Assembly: GCF_000801105.2 (NCBI RefSeq)
Contig: NC_079516.1
Coordinates: 2,852,001 to 2,916,000, forward strand
Reading direction: 5' to 3'
DNA length: 64,000 nt
DNA from: Raphanus sativus
Lineage: Eukaryota; Streptophyta; Magnoliopsida; Brassicales; Brassicaceae
Position numbers and translations under genes: made by a program. The notes under the pieces were generated by a model. That model was given only the letters and a program-made list of their open reading frames with translations, searched no databases and was not told the origin of the DNA. The stretch's first letter is position 1, and the number at the start of each line of letters is the position of its first letter. Below are positions 21,149 to 31,800 of the stretch, one piece after another.

Positions 21149-24100
21149 TCACAGGATCTGATCAGACATTGAAGGAAGCCGTCGGAAAAAGTTGGCCGGA
21201 ACAGAAGGCATATCATCTCTGAACCTTGGGTGTCGAATGTAGTAGAAACCAAACCCCAAAAGAAAGATCTTGAACGGCACAATGTAGAACAAGAAGGATG
21301 CGAAAAGACAAAACACCACGAATATACACGTAGCTCGTGGGTCCTTCCAGTTGAAAAGCGCCTCAACACGCTCTCCTTGAGCCGCCACATCACCTAGTAA
21401 AGTCTGTGCCCGACCAGCCAATGCCCTTAACCGGTCATACCTTATGCGAACAACCTCAGGTGGTCTCGTCGCCGGAAAACCGTCAAACTCCTCGTCTAGC
21501 TCGTCGGGTGCAACAGAGTCAACGCAAGAGAGGCGAGTGTCAACGCTATTGACTTTGAATCTGCCACGGCAACGGAACCTTAAGGCTAGGATCAAGAACG
21601 CGTACATGAAAACAGTTGGTAGAACTAAATGTGGACACAAGACGATGGCCACGAGAAGCAAGTGAACTAGCACGGTGGTTGGTGGGTGGACCCAAGTTCG
21701 TATCCCGTGAACCCAACGGGCTATAGTAGCGGCACGTGACAAGAACGTGATGACACGGAACCAGTTAGCTTTGCTTCTCCTCATGCTCCACACATGATTG
21801 TCCGTGTCAAGCATGTACTGAACCACCTCTTGACCCAAAGGAGGCTCAGACCGGGCGAGCCGAGCAGTCACGATACGCATAGCCGTGTGACGTAGAATGT
21901 CTTGTTGAGCCGGGCCGAGCGGACGGACGTAGTGCATCCTAGGTAGCATTGGCGTGACATAAGCTTGAATAATGCTTAGCCAAGACGGACAAGAAAACCG
22001 AACAGCAATTTCTATTTCTCCCATCTTCTTGGCTCCGCTCGGTAGTACTACCGTTAAGGTGTAGGAGTTGAGGTAGATGCGGTTCATGTCGAGAGTGGAG
22101 AGACGTATGCGGATTTTCCCAACCCTTAAATCTCTCCCTTGCTTCCCCGCTTCGTCGCGTTTGTATCGTCCGTTGTCAAACACTCCAATGGTTAGGACCG
22201 TGCACGGATCATAAACATCCCATGTGTACTGCTCGTTCCACCGCGGATTAAACCGGTCTAGGATAGTACGAGTCCGAACCCATTTCGGTCCATACTTTGC
22301 AACCACATAAGCATCAGTAGTTCCGCGTGTACCGTCTCTGGTTTTCACCGGAAGTAAATTAGTAGCTCCACGGACACCCACTTCCAATAAACCAATAGGT
22401 GGCTTGGCTAGCTGCTTAGCGGAAGGTCTAACATCACTCGTCACATGAGCTGCTTCATCCAGCACGTGATACCCGCCTTCAAGGCAAACCTTCACATGTA
22501 TCCTCCCTGAGTACGGTTTATTCTCGTCACCGGCGAGATTAAACCACCTCGATTTCGGTTCAGTCCGGTCATCATTTCTCCTCTCAATGCTCCCCATGTG
22601 AATCTTGGTCTGACCAATTGATTGACCATTCGTTACATCTTCCACAGTCACTATCAAGAACGGCTCAAACGGCTCGGAAGCTACGAAAACTAGATCCTCG
22701 TTCCAAGTCGGGTTACCGGATCCAGAAGAAGAAGCTGAAGGTCCGATAGAAGTCCTAGCCGTTTTGAAGACTTGAGGTCCGAGCTGAGCTTTCACATAAA
22801 GCTCAGTGGTGGGGTTCTTCGCTTTAGGTTCGGGCCCCGAAGCTAGCTGCAAATCTTGGGTTTGTATGACCGTTAGCCTCAAATACCAAAGCTTCGGAGA
22901 TAAGTAAACCTTGGACCGGGTCTCCGGTATCAACCCGCCGGAGTCCGACTGCCAAGCCTCTTGGAACGCTTCATCAGCTTGAGTCCCGAGCCAAACAGCG
23001 AGCATGACGTCATTCCCCGGAGATTTCTCAGATTCCAACGTGTACCATTGAGGAGCCAAAGGACTATCCGGAGGCACTCTCTTAGGAACCTCCTGAAGAT
23101 CAAACGACACCGTTCCCAAACAACTCTCCGTAGTCGTCACCGTTTTGTCTTCCTTCTCAACTTTCTCCTCCGACCAAACCGAGACTTCGAGGGAGCTTGA
23201 GTTCAAGCTCTCTTTCTCGAAAGCAAACACTTGGTCCCAGTCTTTACCGGTTTGACATCTGGTTTTCACACCGGTTGTCCCGATCACGAGCTTGGCGTAG
23301 ATCGGACTGCTCCCGTCGTTGTTCGCTCGCTTCGCTTTAGCCACACGGATGTATAGAAACGGCATTCGATCCACGAGATCGTAACCGCCACCACGGTTCT
23401 GATCTCTGGTTAGTGAAGGAAGCTCGAGATCCGCTCCGATCAGGTCTTGCCGGTTTAGATTCTCCGGTTTAATTTCTATTTCTTTCTGCTTCACCGTCTC
23501 TGTTTTCTGCGGCAGAGCCGTGGGAGGAGGAGCTGCCGCCGCCGCGGCTTCCGGAGGCTTTTTGTTAGCATCTTTAGCCGGAGGAGCTGCAGCGTCTGGT
23601 TTTTTCTCCTCCGGTTTAGCTTCTTCCTTAGGTTTCTCCTCCGGTTTAGCTTCTTCCTTCGGTTTCTCCTCTGTTTTCGCCGCCTCTGTTTCTTTCTTCC
23701 CTTCCTCTGTTTTCTCCTTCTCCCCAGCCTTGGCTTCCGCCGCCGGAGCATCCGGAGCAGCCTGACCATCCGCCGCAGGCTTCTCCTCCGCCGCTTCCGG
23801 AGCCGCCACCGCCGGAGCCGGTATACTTTCGTCGACGTAATACGCCTTTAGACCGATCTCTCCTTTGATCTGAGAGAAGACGCTCCTCTTCTCGAGCGGG
23901 TAGTAAACGAGCGTCTCGGATCCCGCCGCCGCGAACGCGTTCCCGGCGATCTTGACCTTCCCGAGAAACGTGCTCCGCTTCCCCGTCTTCTTGTCGTTGC
24001 ACAGGTTGATCTCCAGGATCTCCTCCCCCATGGTCGCCACGTCGTGCACGAAGAACTCGAGCTTCTCGTCCCACTGGGGATTCAGATCTCGGAACTTGGT

Positions 24101-24232
24101 CTTCGTCCTCCTCCGCTGGCCGTCGAAATCGACGATCGCGTAGGCGCTCGCCGTTCCCTGGCCGTCTTTAGGCATCAGGTTCCTCGCGTTGCAGATCTCA
24201 ACGATCAGTTTCCTCAGGACAGTGTCCGTCAT
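21149..24232 (-). CDS. MCTP14: Multiple C2 domain and transmembrane protein (MCTP), QUIRKY-like
   Basis: An intronless 1027-residue protein starting MTDTVLRKLIVEICNARNL. Four C2 domains lie at about residues 5-110, 285-410, 450-590 and 620-760, followed by a PRT_C domain (about 860-1020) with two hydrophobic hairpins (VHLLLVAIVLCPHLVLP; CIFVVFCLFASFLFYIVPF). Plant MCTPs anchor in the ER and use C2 domains to bind plasma-membrane lipids, often at plasmodesmata. Between the first and second C2 domains, at residues about 135-255, is a long Ala/Pro/Glu/Lys linker with repeats of EEKPKEEAKPE, likely disordered. C2 aspartates look incomplete in several domains, so calcium binding may vary. The Arabidopsis neighbour of UNE7 is MCTP14, which suggests the symbol. 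Confidence 0.92.
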   Translation of the reverse strand: MTDTVLRKLIVEICNARNLMPKDGQGTASAYAIVDFDGQRRRTKTKFRDLNPQWDEKLEFFVHDVATMGEEILEINLCNDKKTGKRSTFLGKVKIAGNAFAAAGSETLVYYPLEKRSVFSQIKGEIGLKAYYVDESIPAPAVAAPEAAEEKPAADGQAAPDAPAAEAKAGEKEKTEEGKKETEAAKTEEKPKEEAKPEEKPKEEAKPEEKKPDAAAPPAKDANKKPPEAAAAAAPPPTALPQKTETVKQKEIEIKPENLNRQDLIGADLELPSLTRDQNRGGGYDLVDRMPFLYIRVAKAKRANNDGSSPIYAKLVIGTTGVKTRCQTGKDWDQVFAFEKESLNSSSLEVSVWSEEKVEKEDKTVTTTESCLGTVSFDLQEVPKRVPPDSPLAPQWYTLESEKSPGNDVMLAVWLGTQADEAFQEAWQSDSGGLIPETRSKVYLSPKLWYLRLTVIQTQDLQLASGPEPKAKNPTTELYVKAQLGPQVFKTARTSIGPSASSSGSGNPTWNEDLVFVASEPFEPFLIVTVEDVTNGQSIGQTKIHMGSIERRNDDRTEPKSRWFNLAGDENKPYSGRIHVKVCLEGGYHVLDEAAHVTSDVRPSAKQLAKPPIGLLEVGVRGATNLLPVKTRDGTRGTTDAYVVAKYGPKWVRTRTILDRFNPRWNEQYTWDVYDPCTVLTIGVFDNGRYKRDEAGKQGRDLRVGKIRIRLSTLDMNRIYLNSYTLTVVLPSGAKKMGEIEIAVRFSCPSWLSIIQAYVTPMLPRMHYVRPLGPAQQDILRHTAMRIVTARLARSEPPLGQEVVQYMLDTDNHVWSMRRSKANWFRVITFLSRAATIARWVHGIRTWVHPPTTVLVHLLLVAIVLCPHLVLPTVFMYAFLILALRFRCRGRFKVNSVDTRLSCVDSVAPDELDEEFDGFPATRPPEVVRIRYDRLRALAGRAQTLLGDVAAQGERVEALFNWKDPRATCIFVVFCLFASFLFYIVPFKIFLLGFGFYYIRHPRFRDDMPSVPANFFRRLPSMSDQIL

Positions 24233-24465
24233 TGTTTCTCTGTCTTACGGACGATCTGGAACTGATTGGTTTTGGTTCTTACGATTGAAGAAGATAGAGT
24301 GTTCAGTTTCTTTTTGGAGAGAGAGAGAAAATTTGAAATGTTTTTTTTTTCTAGAGAGAGATAACTGATTGTCTGTTTTTTTCTAAGTACTGTTTGTGTT
24401 CGAAGCTCGAGAGTGAAGGGGTTTAAAAAGGGGTTTGAGGTAAAGCTACGACACGTCAGCTATGA

Positions 24466-24488
24466 CACGTGAGATAATATGCCACGTG
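24466..24488 (-). promoter_or_regulatory. Paired G-box (CACGTG) upstream of the MCTP gene
   Basis: Two palindromic CACGTG cores (24466-24471 and 24483-24488) and a third ACGT (about 24452) lie within 40 bases, some 220-255 bases upstream of the MCTP ATG. G-boxes are bound by bZIP and bHLH factors, including ABRE-binding and PIF proteins. A TTTAAA string at about 24422 could be the TATA region. Regulation is inferred from motifs only. Confidence 0.5.
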
Positions 24489-25160
24489 ACTTAACATAAT
24501 AGGACGAATCAAATTGATATTTGTTTTTAAATTAAAAAGGTTTAGTGCAGGTAGTCTGAACACCGTGCTTGATGCTGGTAAGTGGAATCTCCCGTTCGTT
24601 TATGAAAAAGAAAATAAAGTACTGATTTTATTTTGTAAAAGTCATGTGTTTTTATTTGCTGTGGTGATAAATAACGGTTTCTGCAATTTTGAAAACATGA
24701 GTTAGGTGATGTATAGCTCCCCTTTGAAAAAGATGAACCAAATGACAAGTGACAAATGACACATTGATAACGTTAAAAGATAATTAATGAAGTAAGAGCA
24801 ACTCCATTGATAGTTTTACTCTAAAACTCACACAGTTTCTCACAAAGAAAAAACATTAAAATAACTGTGGGGCCCACAGAAAATATAAACCGTATCACAT
24901 AACTCCTTTCCTATGAACCTGTTTTTTAACTGTTCCGCGGGCCCCATACCACGTGGCGACCCGCGATTGATTCGACTTTATTTTTTTTATTTATTATTTT
25001 TTTAAAAAAACCAAAAGAAAATTTTTTTTTTTTTTTTTTTGGTCTTGGAATTCGCACCCTATTGCTTAAATCTAACAACTTACAACATGCAGAGAGTTCC
25101 CGTTAGAGCGTGTTTACAGCGTTACAAACTTATAATGTTACGTTCAAATTAATTAGTTAA
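24489..25160. other. Gene-free DNA upstream of MCTP
   Basis: A stretch starting AGAGCAACTCCATTGATAG (about 24796) and containing GTGGGGCCCAC and CCACGTGGC resembles the ends of common Brassicaceae MITEs, but no matching right end is seen. A run of about 20 T sits at 25022. No gene. Confidence 0.5.
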
Positions 25161-26241
25161 CTAGATCTTGACCCGTGCGACCGCACGGATATTAATTTTT
25201 ACTTTTAGTTTTTATTTATTTATACAAAATAATATATTTATAATATTTAATCGTTTTATATTGACTAAATTAGGAGTGGATATTTGGGTATCCATTCGAA
25301 TTCGGTTAAAATCTATTCGGGCTTGAGATTTTCGAGTTTAAAGATTCTAGCTTTATTCGTGTATTTATAAATTTTGGTTCCGGTTTGATTCGGATTTTTG
25401 CGGGTTTGATAACCCGTTTAAACTATTTTTAAATTTTCAAAATTTATATATCTTTAAATATCTCTAAATCTAAAAATAAAAATAATATAACATGTAAATA
25501 TGAGTAATGTAATTTAAGTAATGTAAGACAAAGTACCTAAATTAAAAATTAAAAATATGTTTAACTTGAATATTTGGATGAGAATAAATATATATTTTAA
25601 GTATTTTGGTGTTTTGATTATTGTTTATCTATTTTAGATGTTTAATTTTGACTATTTTTTATATTTCAAATATTTTAAACAACTTTAAAATAGCTTATAT
25701 CTTTGATATTAACTCTAAAAATAGCTAACATATTGAAGTATATAAATATGATTTAAATACATATGATTTAAATACATTAGAATATCCAAAATATTTCGTT
25801 CAGATCAGGTTTGGTTATGGTTCTCTAGATACCAAAATGGTAAAAATCCGTTTGGATATTATCTAGTTTCGGTTCAAATTTGGTAATATTTTTCGTTCAG
25901 ATTCGTTAAATGAAAAGTTGATATTATAATTTCTATGAATTGTTTGTCCAATAAAAATGTAATTTTTTTAATTTGAAATTGATTTAATTGAGAAGTTAAT
26001 GAAGTGTATTTAATTCAAATTTAATTTTGGAAAATACATTAATCTAAGTGAAAAAATACAAATTATTAAAATAGAAAGTATTATTTAGTTGTGTATTTAA
26101 TTTTGGAAACCACATTAACTAAAGTGAAAAAGACAAGCATAAAATAGAAAACTTAATTAATACTACAGTGGCATGAAGTGTAAATAAAAGTGAAAATTAA
26201 GGGGTATTTTTAAATGGTTACTTTTCTTTTAATAAGATAGA
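25161..26241 (-). mobile_element. Helitron carrying a nested MULE-like copy
   Basis: On the minus strand the element begins TCTATCTTATTAAAAGAAAA (26241) and ends with hairpin CCGTGCGGTCGCACGG, GTCAAGAT and CTAG (25161), between host A and T. An older copy of the GGGTTCGG-rich MULE-like family lies inside at about 25270-25915. No coding capacity. Confidence 0.82.
25270..25915. mobile_element. Degraded MULE-like element nested in a Helitron
   Basis: TAGGAGTGGATATTTGGGTA, then ATTCGGGCTTGAGATTTTCG and, at the far end, TTCGTTCAGATCAGGTTTGG and similar, follow the same layout as 2564-3207: TTCGG-rich ends around an AT-rich core. The terminal GCCCAGCCC has been lost, and many C-to-T/G-to-A changes suggest age and methylation decay. 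Confidence 0.6.
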
Positions 26242-28854
26242 TGAATCAATGTTTGCTTAAACTCTCTAACATTATGCATCGATTAATGTAATCTCACCGA
26301 ATTAAATGAGACCTAACAATACATTGTATTAAACCAACTCATTCTGAAAAGTAGAAACATTGTTTAGGATTTTCAGTTGAGTCTTTGCAAGCATAAAAGT
26401 AAGTTCCAGGCTTAAAATGGTTGCTATTATCATTTTCGATATGTTCGCCTGGCCTACCTGATTCAACCATTATAATAAGCTGGGCGCTGTTGTTAGTTCT
26501 TTCCAAGATGACATTTAAATATTAATTGACATGTAAAATGAAAATTGGTTTCGATAAATTCATATTAATTACGTGAAGTGTAAAACTTCACGAAAATTCT
26601 TCTTGATTATGTGAACATGAGATATATGCTTGCATGGCCGGTCAAATGAATTCATGCAACTGGAAACTAACGGATAATCTTTTCAGAAATCCAAATTGCA
26701 TTGAGAAAAAAAATTGCATACAACTTGCAGTTGTACTTTCTCGAACTGTTATTGCATGATTTTTATCCCTTCACACAAAATGTGAGTGTTTTTGTTTTGT
26801 CTACGTTCGGACGGATGTGTACTTGTTTATATCACTTGATACTGATATTATAAATAAACTCGTACCAATGAATCAGAAGCCGTTAGTTCTTGTTCAAAAT
26901 ACGCGCACGTGCACGGCACATTTACATATCTTTCATGTCTATAAGTAGTAGTACTGTTTTTATTATAATTTTCAGTGAAGCTTTGGAGTTTACTTAAGTC
27001 ATACGAATCTCGTCAGAATACTTTCCTTCTGAATCGGTACGTGGATTCCGAACATCTAATCAAAATATAGTACTTTGTGAAATTTTGTACCAAGTTTTTT
27101 TTTTTTGGACCAAGATATTTGTGACGTTTATGTAATGTAGCTTACATATAATCTTTTTATACATGCATAATAGATGATAGAAATTTAGGTCTGAATATTA
27201 ATTAAAATTCGATGTCTCAGTTCCTTTAAGTGCGAGTAGATTGCGTTTGTCTGAATCATTTACCGTTTAATTTTCAAAGAATTTAAATATATATATATCT
27301 ATAATCAACACTAACTAATTTCATCTTAATAGGATATAACATAGCTCTCATATGAAGCAAATAAAGATGGGGATTTTTTATATAAAAAATTGAACAAATA
27401 TGTTGTTCGGAACAAGAGCATCAGAGAATCTTGATGATTTGGCATAAAGATGAAATTACCTTCTTTTTTGAGTTAACTTTATTAATTATCAATTATTGAT
27501 GATAGTGCCAATACCAGCATTAAAAATTGTATGAACAGTACTTTTTATCAATTATTAAAATATGAAATATCTCAACTTGCTTAGCTTTTAGTTTGCTTAC
27601 TTGCTGCTCTCTGCAGAAATGAACGTTGCTTTGTTTTCGTGTTTCTTGCAGAGATAAAAAATTCTTGATATTTCAAATGACAATATACAAAACCCTGTCC
27701 TATATCTTTCTACATGTATTTGTTTTTAAAGTATAAAATTTATATAATACTGTTGTCCACGTTAGGTCTCTGTCAGATATGTTTTTCCCCAACGGTATTT
27801 ATTTTTATAGAAAACTAATTTTATTTTTGTTTGTTTTCGTATGGGCCTTCATGAAAAATGAGCAGTTTGAATTTCGGTAGATTTTTAAGTTACTTTAATT
27901 AAGGTTTCTTTCGATCCCAAAAGAATGTACCGAACTCTTTGGACCAATGGGCTCGGGTCGCGACGGCAGAAATATTTTAGCTAGGCCAAGCCCTTTATAT
28001 GAAACGAGCGGGCTTCAAATCAGCAATGTTTATATCCACATGCAAGCCATAGCCATACAGAAGAAATAACTAGATTTATGATCTGCACTTAAAAAACGCG
28101 AATATTATTTATATTATTTTATTTACAAATGAATCGATAAGTCTTTTGTTTTGACTATATAAAATGTCACATGATCAAGTTTCAATTACGCGAATCTGTT
28201 ATTTATTACTTAATTATATAAAAAGTGCGAGTATATGAATTATTGATTATTTCTAGGAGGTAAACATAAGTCGTATGATTAAATTATATAGAATAAGAAA
28301 TTTTATAGTGTGTACAGTATGAAGAAATTTTTATTTTATAATGTCTCACACAATCCTTTTTTGTTACTAAATAAGTTATACAATAGTTGTACCTGAAACT
28401 TTTACTTGAGAAAGATTTTATATTTAACAATTATATTTTCCATATAATATTTTAAAACATATAAAGTGGCCCAATTTTTTTTAGTTTTGTGATAAAGTCG
28501 TAAAATAATTAGTTAGAAAATTTCAATATCTAATATTACTTTTTAAAGTTATTGCAGATTTTAATTTATTCTTATTATCAAAAACGTTTATAGACTATGA
28601 AATGGATTATATATAAACATAACACATTTAAATGTATTATAGGCCCAAAACCAAAAGACAATAATGCCATTAATGAAAATATTAATTTGTTCATAAAATT
28701 AAGAACAATTTGGAAAACTTAAGTATTTCATTAAGGGCATAAAATGAGAATGATCCTCTTTTAATGGTATTGATGCGACGGTCTATTAATTATCATATTA
28801 AGGTGAGATTAATTATCATATGTCGACGGTCGATATTTTACGATTCCCACGTAC
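26242..28854. other. Gene-free AT-rich DNA
   Basis: No coding sequence, RNA gene or element with clear ends was found. A near miR172 match at 27425 was rejected. The tandem array begins at the right edge. Confidence 0.6.
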
Positions 28855-31800
28855 CGAACGATGGAAGAAAGCTTATAATAAATTGATACAAATTTATAAT
28901 GCAGTTATAAAATTTTAAACAACTTAAATGAGTATTAACTTTAGTATATAAAAAAATTAACGAAAAATTTATATTTTTATAGGGGCTACCCACAAATTTT
29001 AATTTTTTTAATAAATATGAAAAGCTTGTTTAAATGCATAGTTGCATCATGTATTTACATAGGATAATGGTCACAGAGGTTTGAAACCTCTGTTCTCTCC
29101 GTTTTTCTCAAGAATAACTATTTTATAGTGATAAATCAAATGATTTAGGCATCATATGAAGTTCTACTAACTTAATTTTTTTTAAATTAGAACAATGCAC
29201 CTGTACCGTGAAAGAGAGTTTATCATACATTAATAAGAATGTATAAAGTAATTAACAAAATCTTAAACTACAGTAGTGAGTATAAGCATAAAAATATAGA
29301 GCATTTAACCAAAAACTCAATATTTTCGTAGGAAATAACACACCTATTTTGAGAAAAAAATAAAAAAATAAAAATATTTTTTTGATGAATATTTTCATCA
29401 TAAACTAACATAGGATAATGGTTAACTAACATAGGAAGTTACTTTTCATTGGTTGTTCTATTCCGGTCTGGTTACCCAGACCACCTCAAGTTTGAGTAAT
29501 AGAATAGCCGTTTGCCGTCAAAAAAAAAAAAACTAACATAGGATAATGGTTACGGAGGTTTTGTTGTTTTTCTCTAAAGAATAAAGATTTCACAGTGGTT
29601 ATCCACTAATTTAAGCAGTATATTTATTGCTATTAAAAAAATTGTTAAGAAATTAAAACTATGACCATTTACCATGAAACATAATTTATGATACAATAAT
29701 AAAAATTTAGAATGTAATTAGAAATTGTTTTTAAAATTAAAGAGTATTAACTAATTATATAGGGAATTTACCCTAAAAACTCAATAATTTCTTGGTGTAA
29801 CCTACAAAATTTGTGAAAATTTTTAAAATATGACAATACTGTTTTAATAAATATATGCATTGTACACTGACATAGGATAATGTTCAAAGAGGTTTGAAAC
29901 CTCTATTGTTTCCGTTTATTTAAAGAATCGAGTTTTCATAGAGGTTAATCCATTAATTTAAGGAACACATAAAGTTTTATTAAAACAATTGTTAAAAAAA
30001 TTAGAACGATGCTCATGTAACATGGAAAAAAGTTTATAATAGATTGATACAAATTTATAATGCAGTTAGAAAATTTTAAACAAATTAAATGAGTATAAAA
30101 TTCAGTATATAGAGAAATTAACGAAAATAATATTTTTGTAGGGATTAGCCCACAAATTTTGAAAAATTTCGATAAATATGAAAATCTTGTTTAAATGCAT
30201 AGTTGCATCCTGTATTTACATAGGATGATGGTCACAGAGGTTTTGAAACATTTGTTGTCTCCGTTTCTCTCAAGAATAAAAATTTGATAGTGGTAAATCC
30301 AATGATTTATGCAGCATATGGAGTTTTACTAACTTAATTTTTAATAGATTAGAACGATGCCCCTGAATTGTGAAAGAGAGTTTATCATATATTAATAAAA
30401 ATGTATAAAGTTATTAGAAAATTTTAAACTACACTAATGAGTATAAGCATAAAAATATAGAGCTTTTAACCAAAAACTCAATATTTTTATAGGGGTTAAC
30501 CCACATATTTTGAGAAAAAATAAAAAAAAATCAAAATATTGTTTTAATGCGTATTTGCATCATAAACTAACATATGATAATGGTCAAGGATGTTTGGAAC
30601 CTTTGTTGCTTCCGTTTCTTTAAGGAATTGAGATTTTGTAGTAGTTAATCCACTAATTTAAGCAGTATATTAATTTTTATTAAAACAAATTGTTAAGAAA
30701 TTAAAATGATGACCATTTACCATGACACATAATTTATGATACAATAATAAAAATTAAGAATGTAATTAGAATTTTTTAAAAAAAATAAAGAGTATTAACT
30801 CATTATATAGGGAATTTACCTAAAACTCAATATTTTAGTGTGTAACCTACAAAATTTGAGAAAAATTCAAAAATATGACAAAATTTATTTAATAAATATA
30901 TGCATTTTACACTGGCATAGGATAATGTTCAAAGAGGTTTGGAACCTCTATAGTTTCCGTTTATCTAAAGAATCGAGATTTCAGGTTAATCCATTAATTT
31001 AAACAACACATAAAGTTTTATTAAAAAAATATTAAAAAATAGAAAGATGCCCATGTACCATGAAAGAAATCTTATAGTAGATTAATACAAATTTATAATG
31101 CAATTACAAAATTTTAAACAACTCCTGTATAAAAATATAGAGCATTTAACCAAAAATTCAATTTTTTCGTCAGGGTTAACCCACATATTTTTAGAAAAAT
31201 CAAAATATCACAATACTTTTTTAATGCATATTTGCATCATAAAACTAACATAAAATAATGGTCAAGGAGGTTTGGAACCTTTGTTGTTACCATTTCTCTA
31301 AAGAATAGAGATTTCATAGTGGTTGATCACTAATTTAAACAGTATATTAATTTTTATTAAAAGAATTGTTAAGAAATAAAAAGATGACCATTTACCATGA
31401 AATATAATTTAAGATACAATAATAAAAATTTATAATGCAATTAGAAATTGTTTTAAAATTAAAGAGTAGTAACACAGTATATAGGGAATTTACCAAAAAA
31501 CTCATTATTTTCGTGGTGTAACCTACAAAATTTTAGAAAAATTCAAAATATGAAGATATTTTTAATAAATATATGCATTATACACTGACCTAGAATAATG
31601 TTCAAAGAGGTTTGGAAGCTCTATTGTTTCCGTTTATCTAAAGAATCGAGATTTCATACTGGTTAATCTACTAATTTATGCAACACATAAAGTTTTATTA
31701 AAAACAATTATTAAAAAAATTAGAATGATGCCCATATACAATGAATTTTTTTTATATATAGAAATACAAATTTACAATGCAGTTAGAAAAATTTAAACAA

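Noticed and set aside
23520..23769. Ala/Ser-rich and Arg-rich frames over the MCTP linker
   Set aside because: Both mirror the repetitive EEKPKEEAKPE coding sequence in other frames.
27425..27445. miR172-like 21-mer (AGAATCTTGATGATTTGGCAT)
   Set aside because: Matches miR172 at 18 of 21 positions, but no complementary star arm lies within a plausible hairpin distance.
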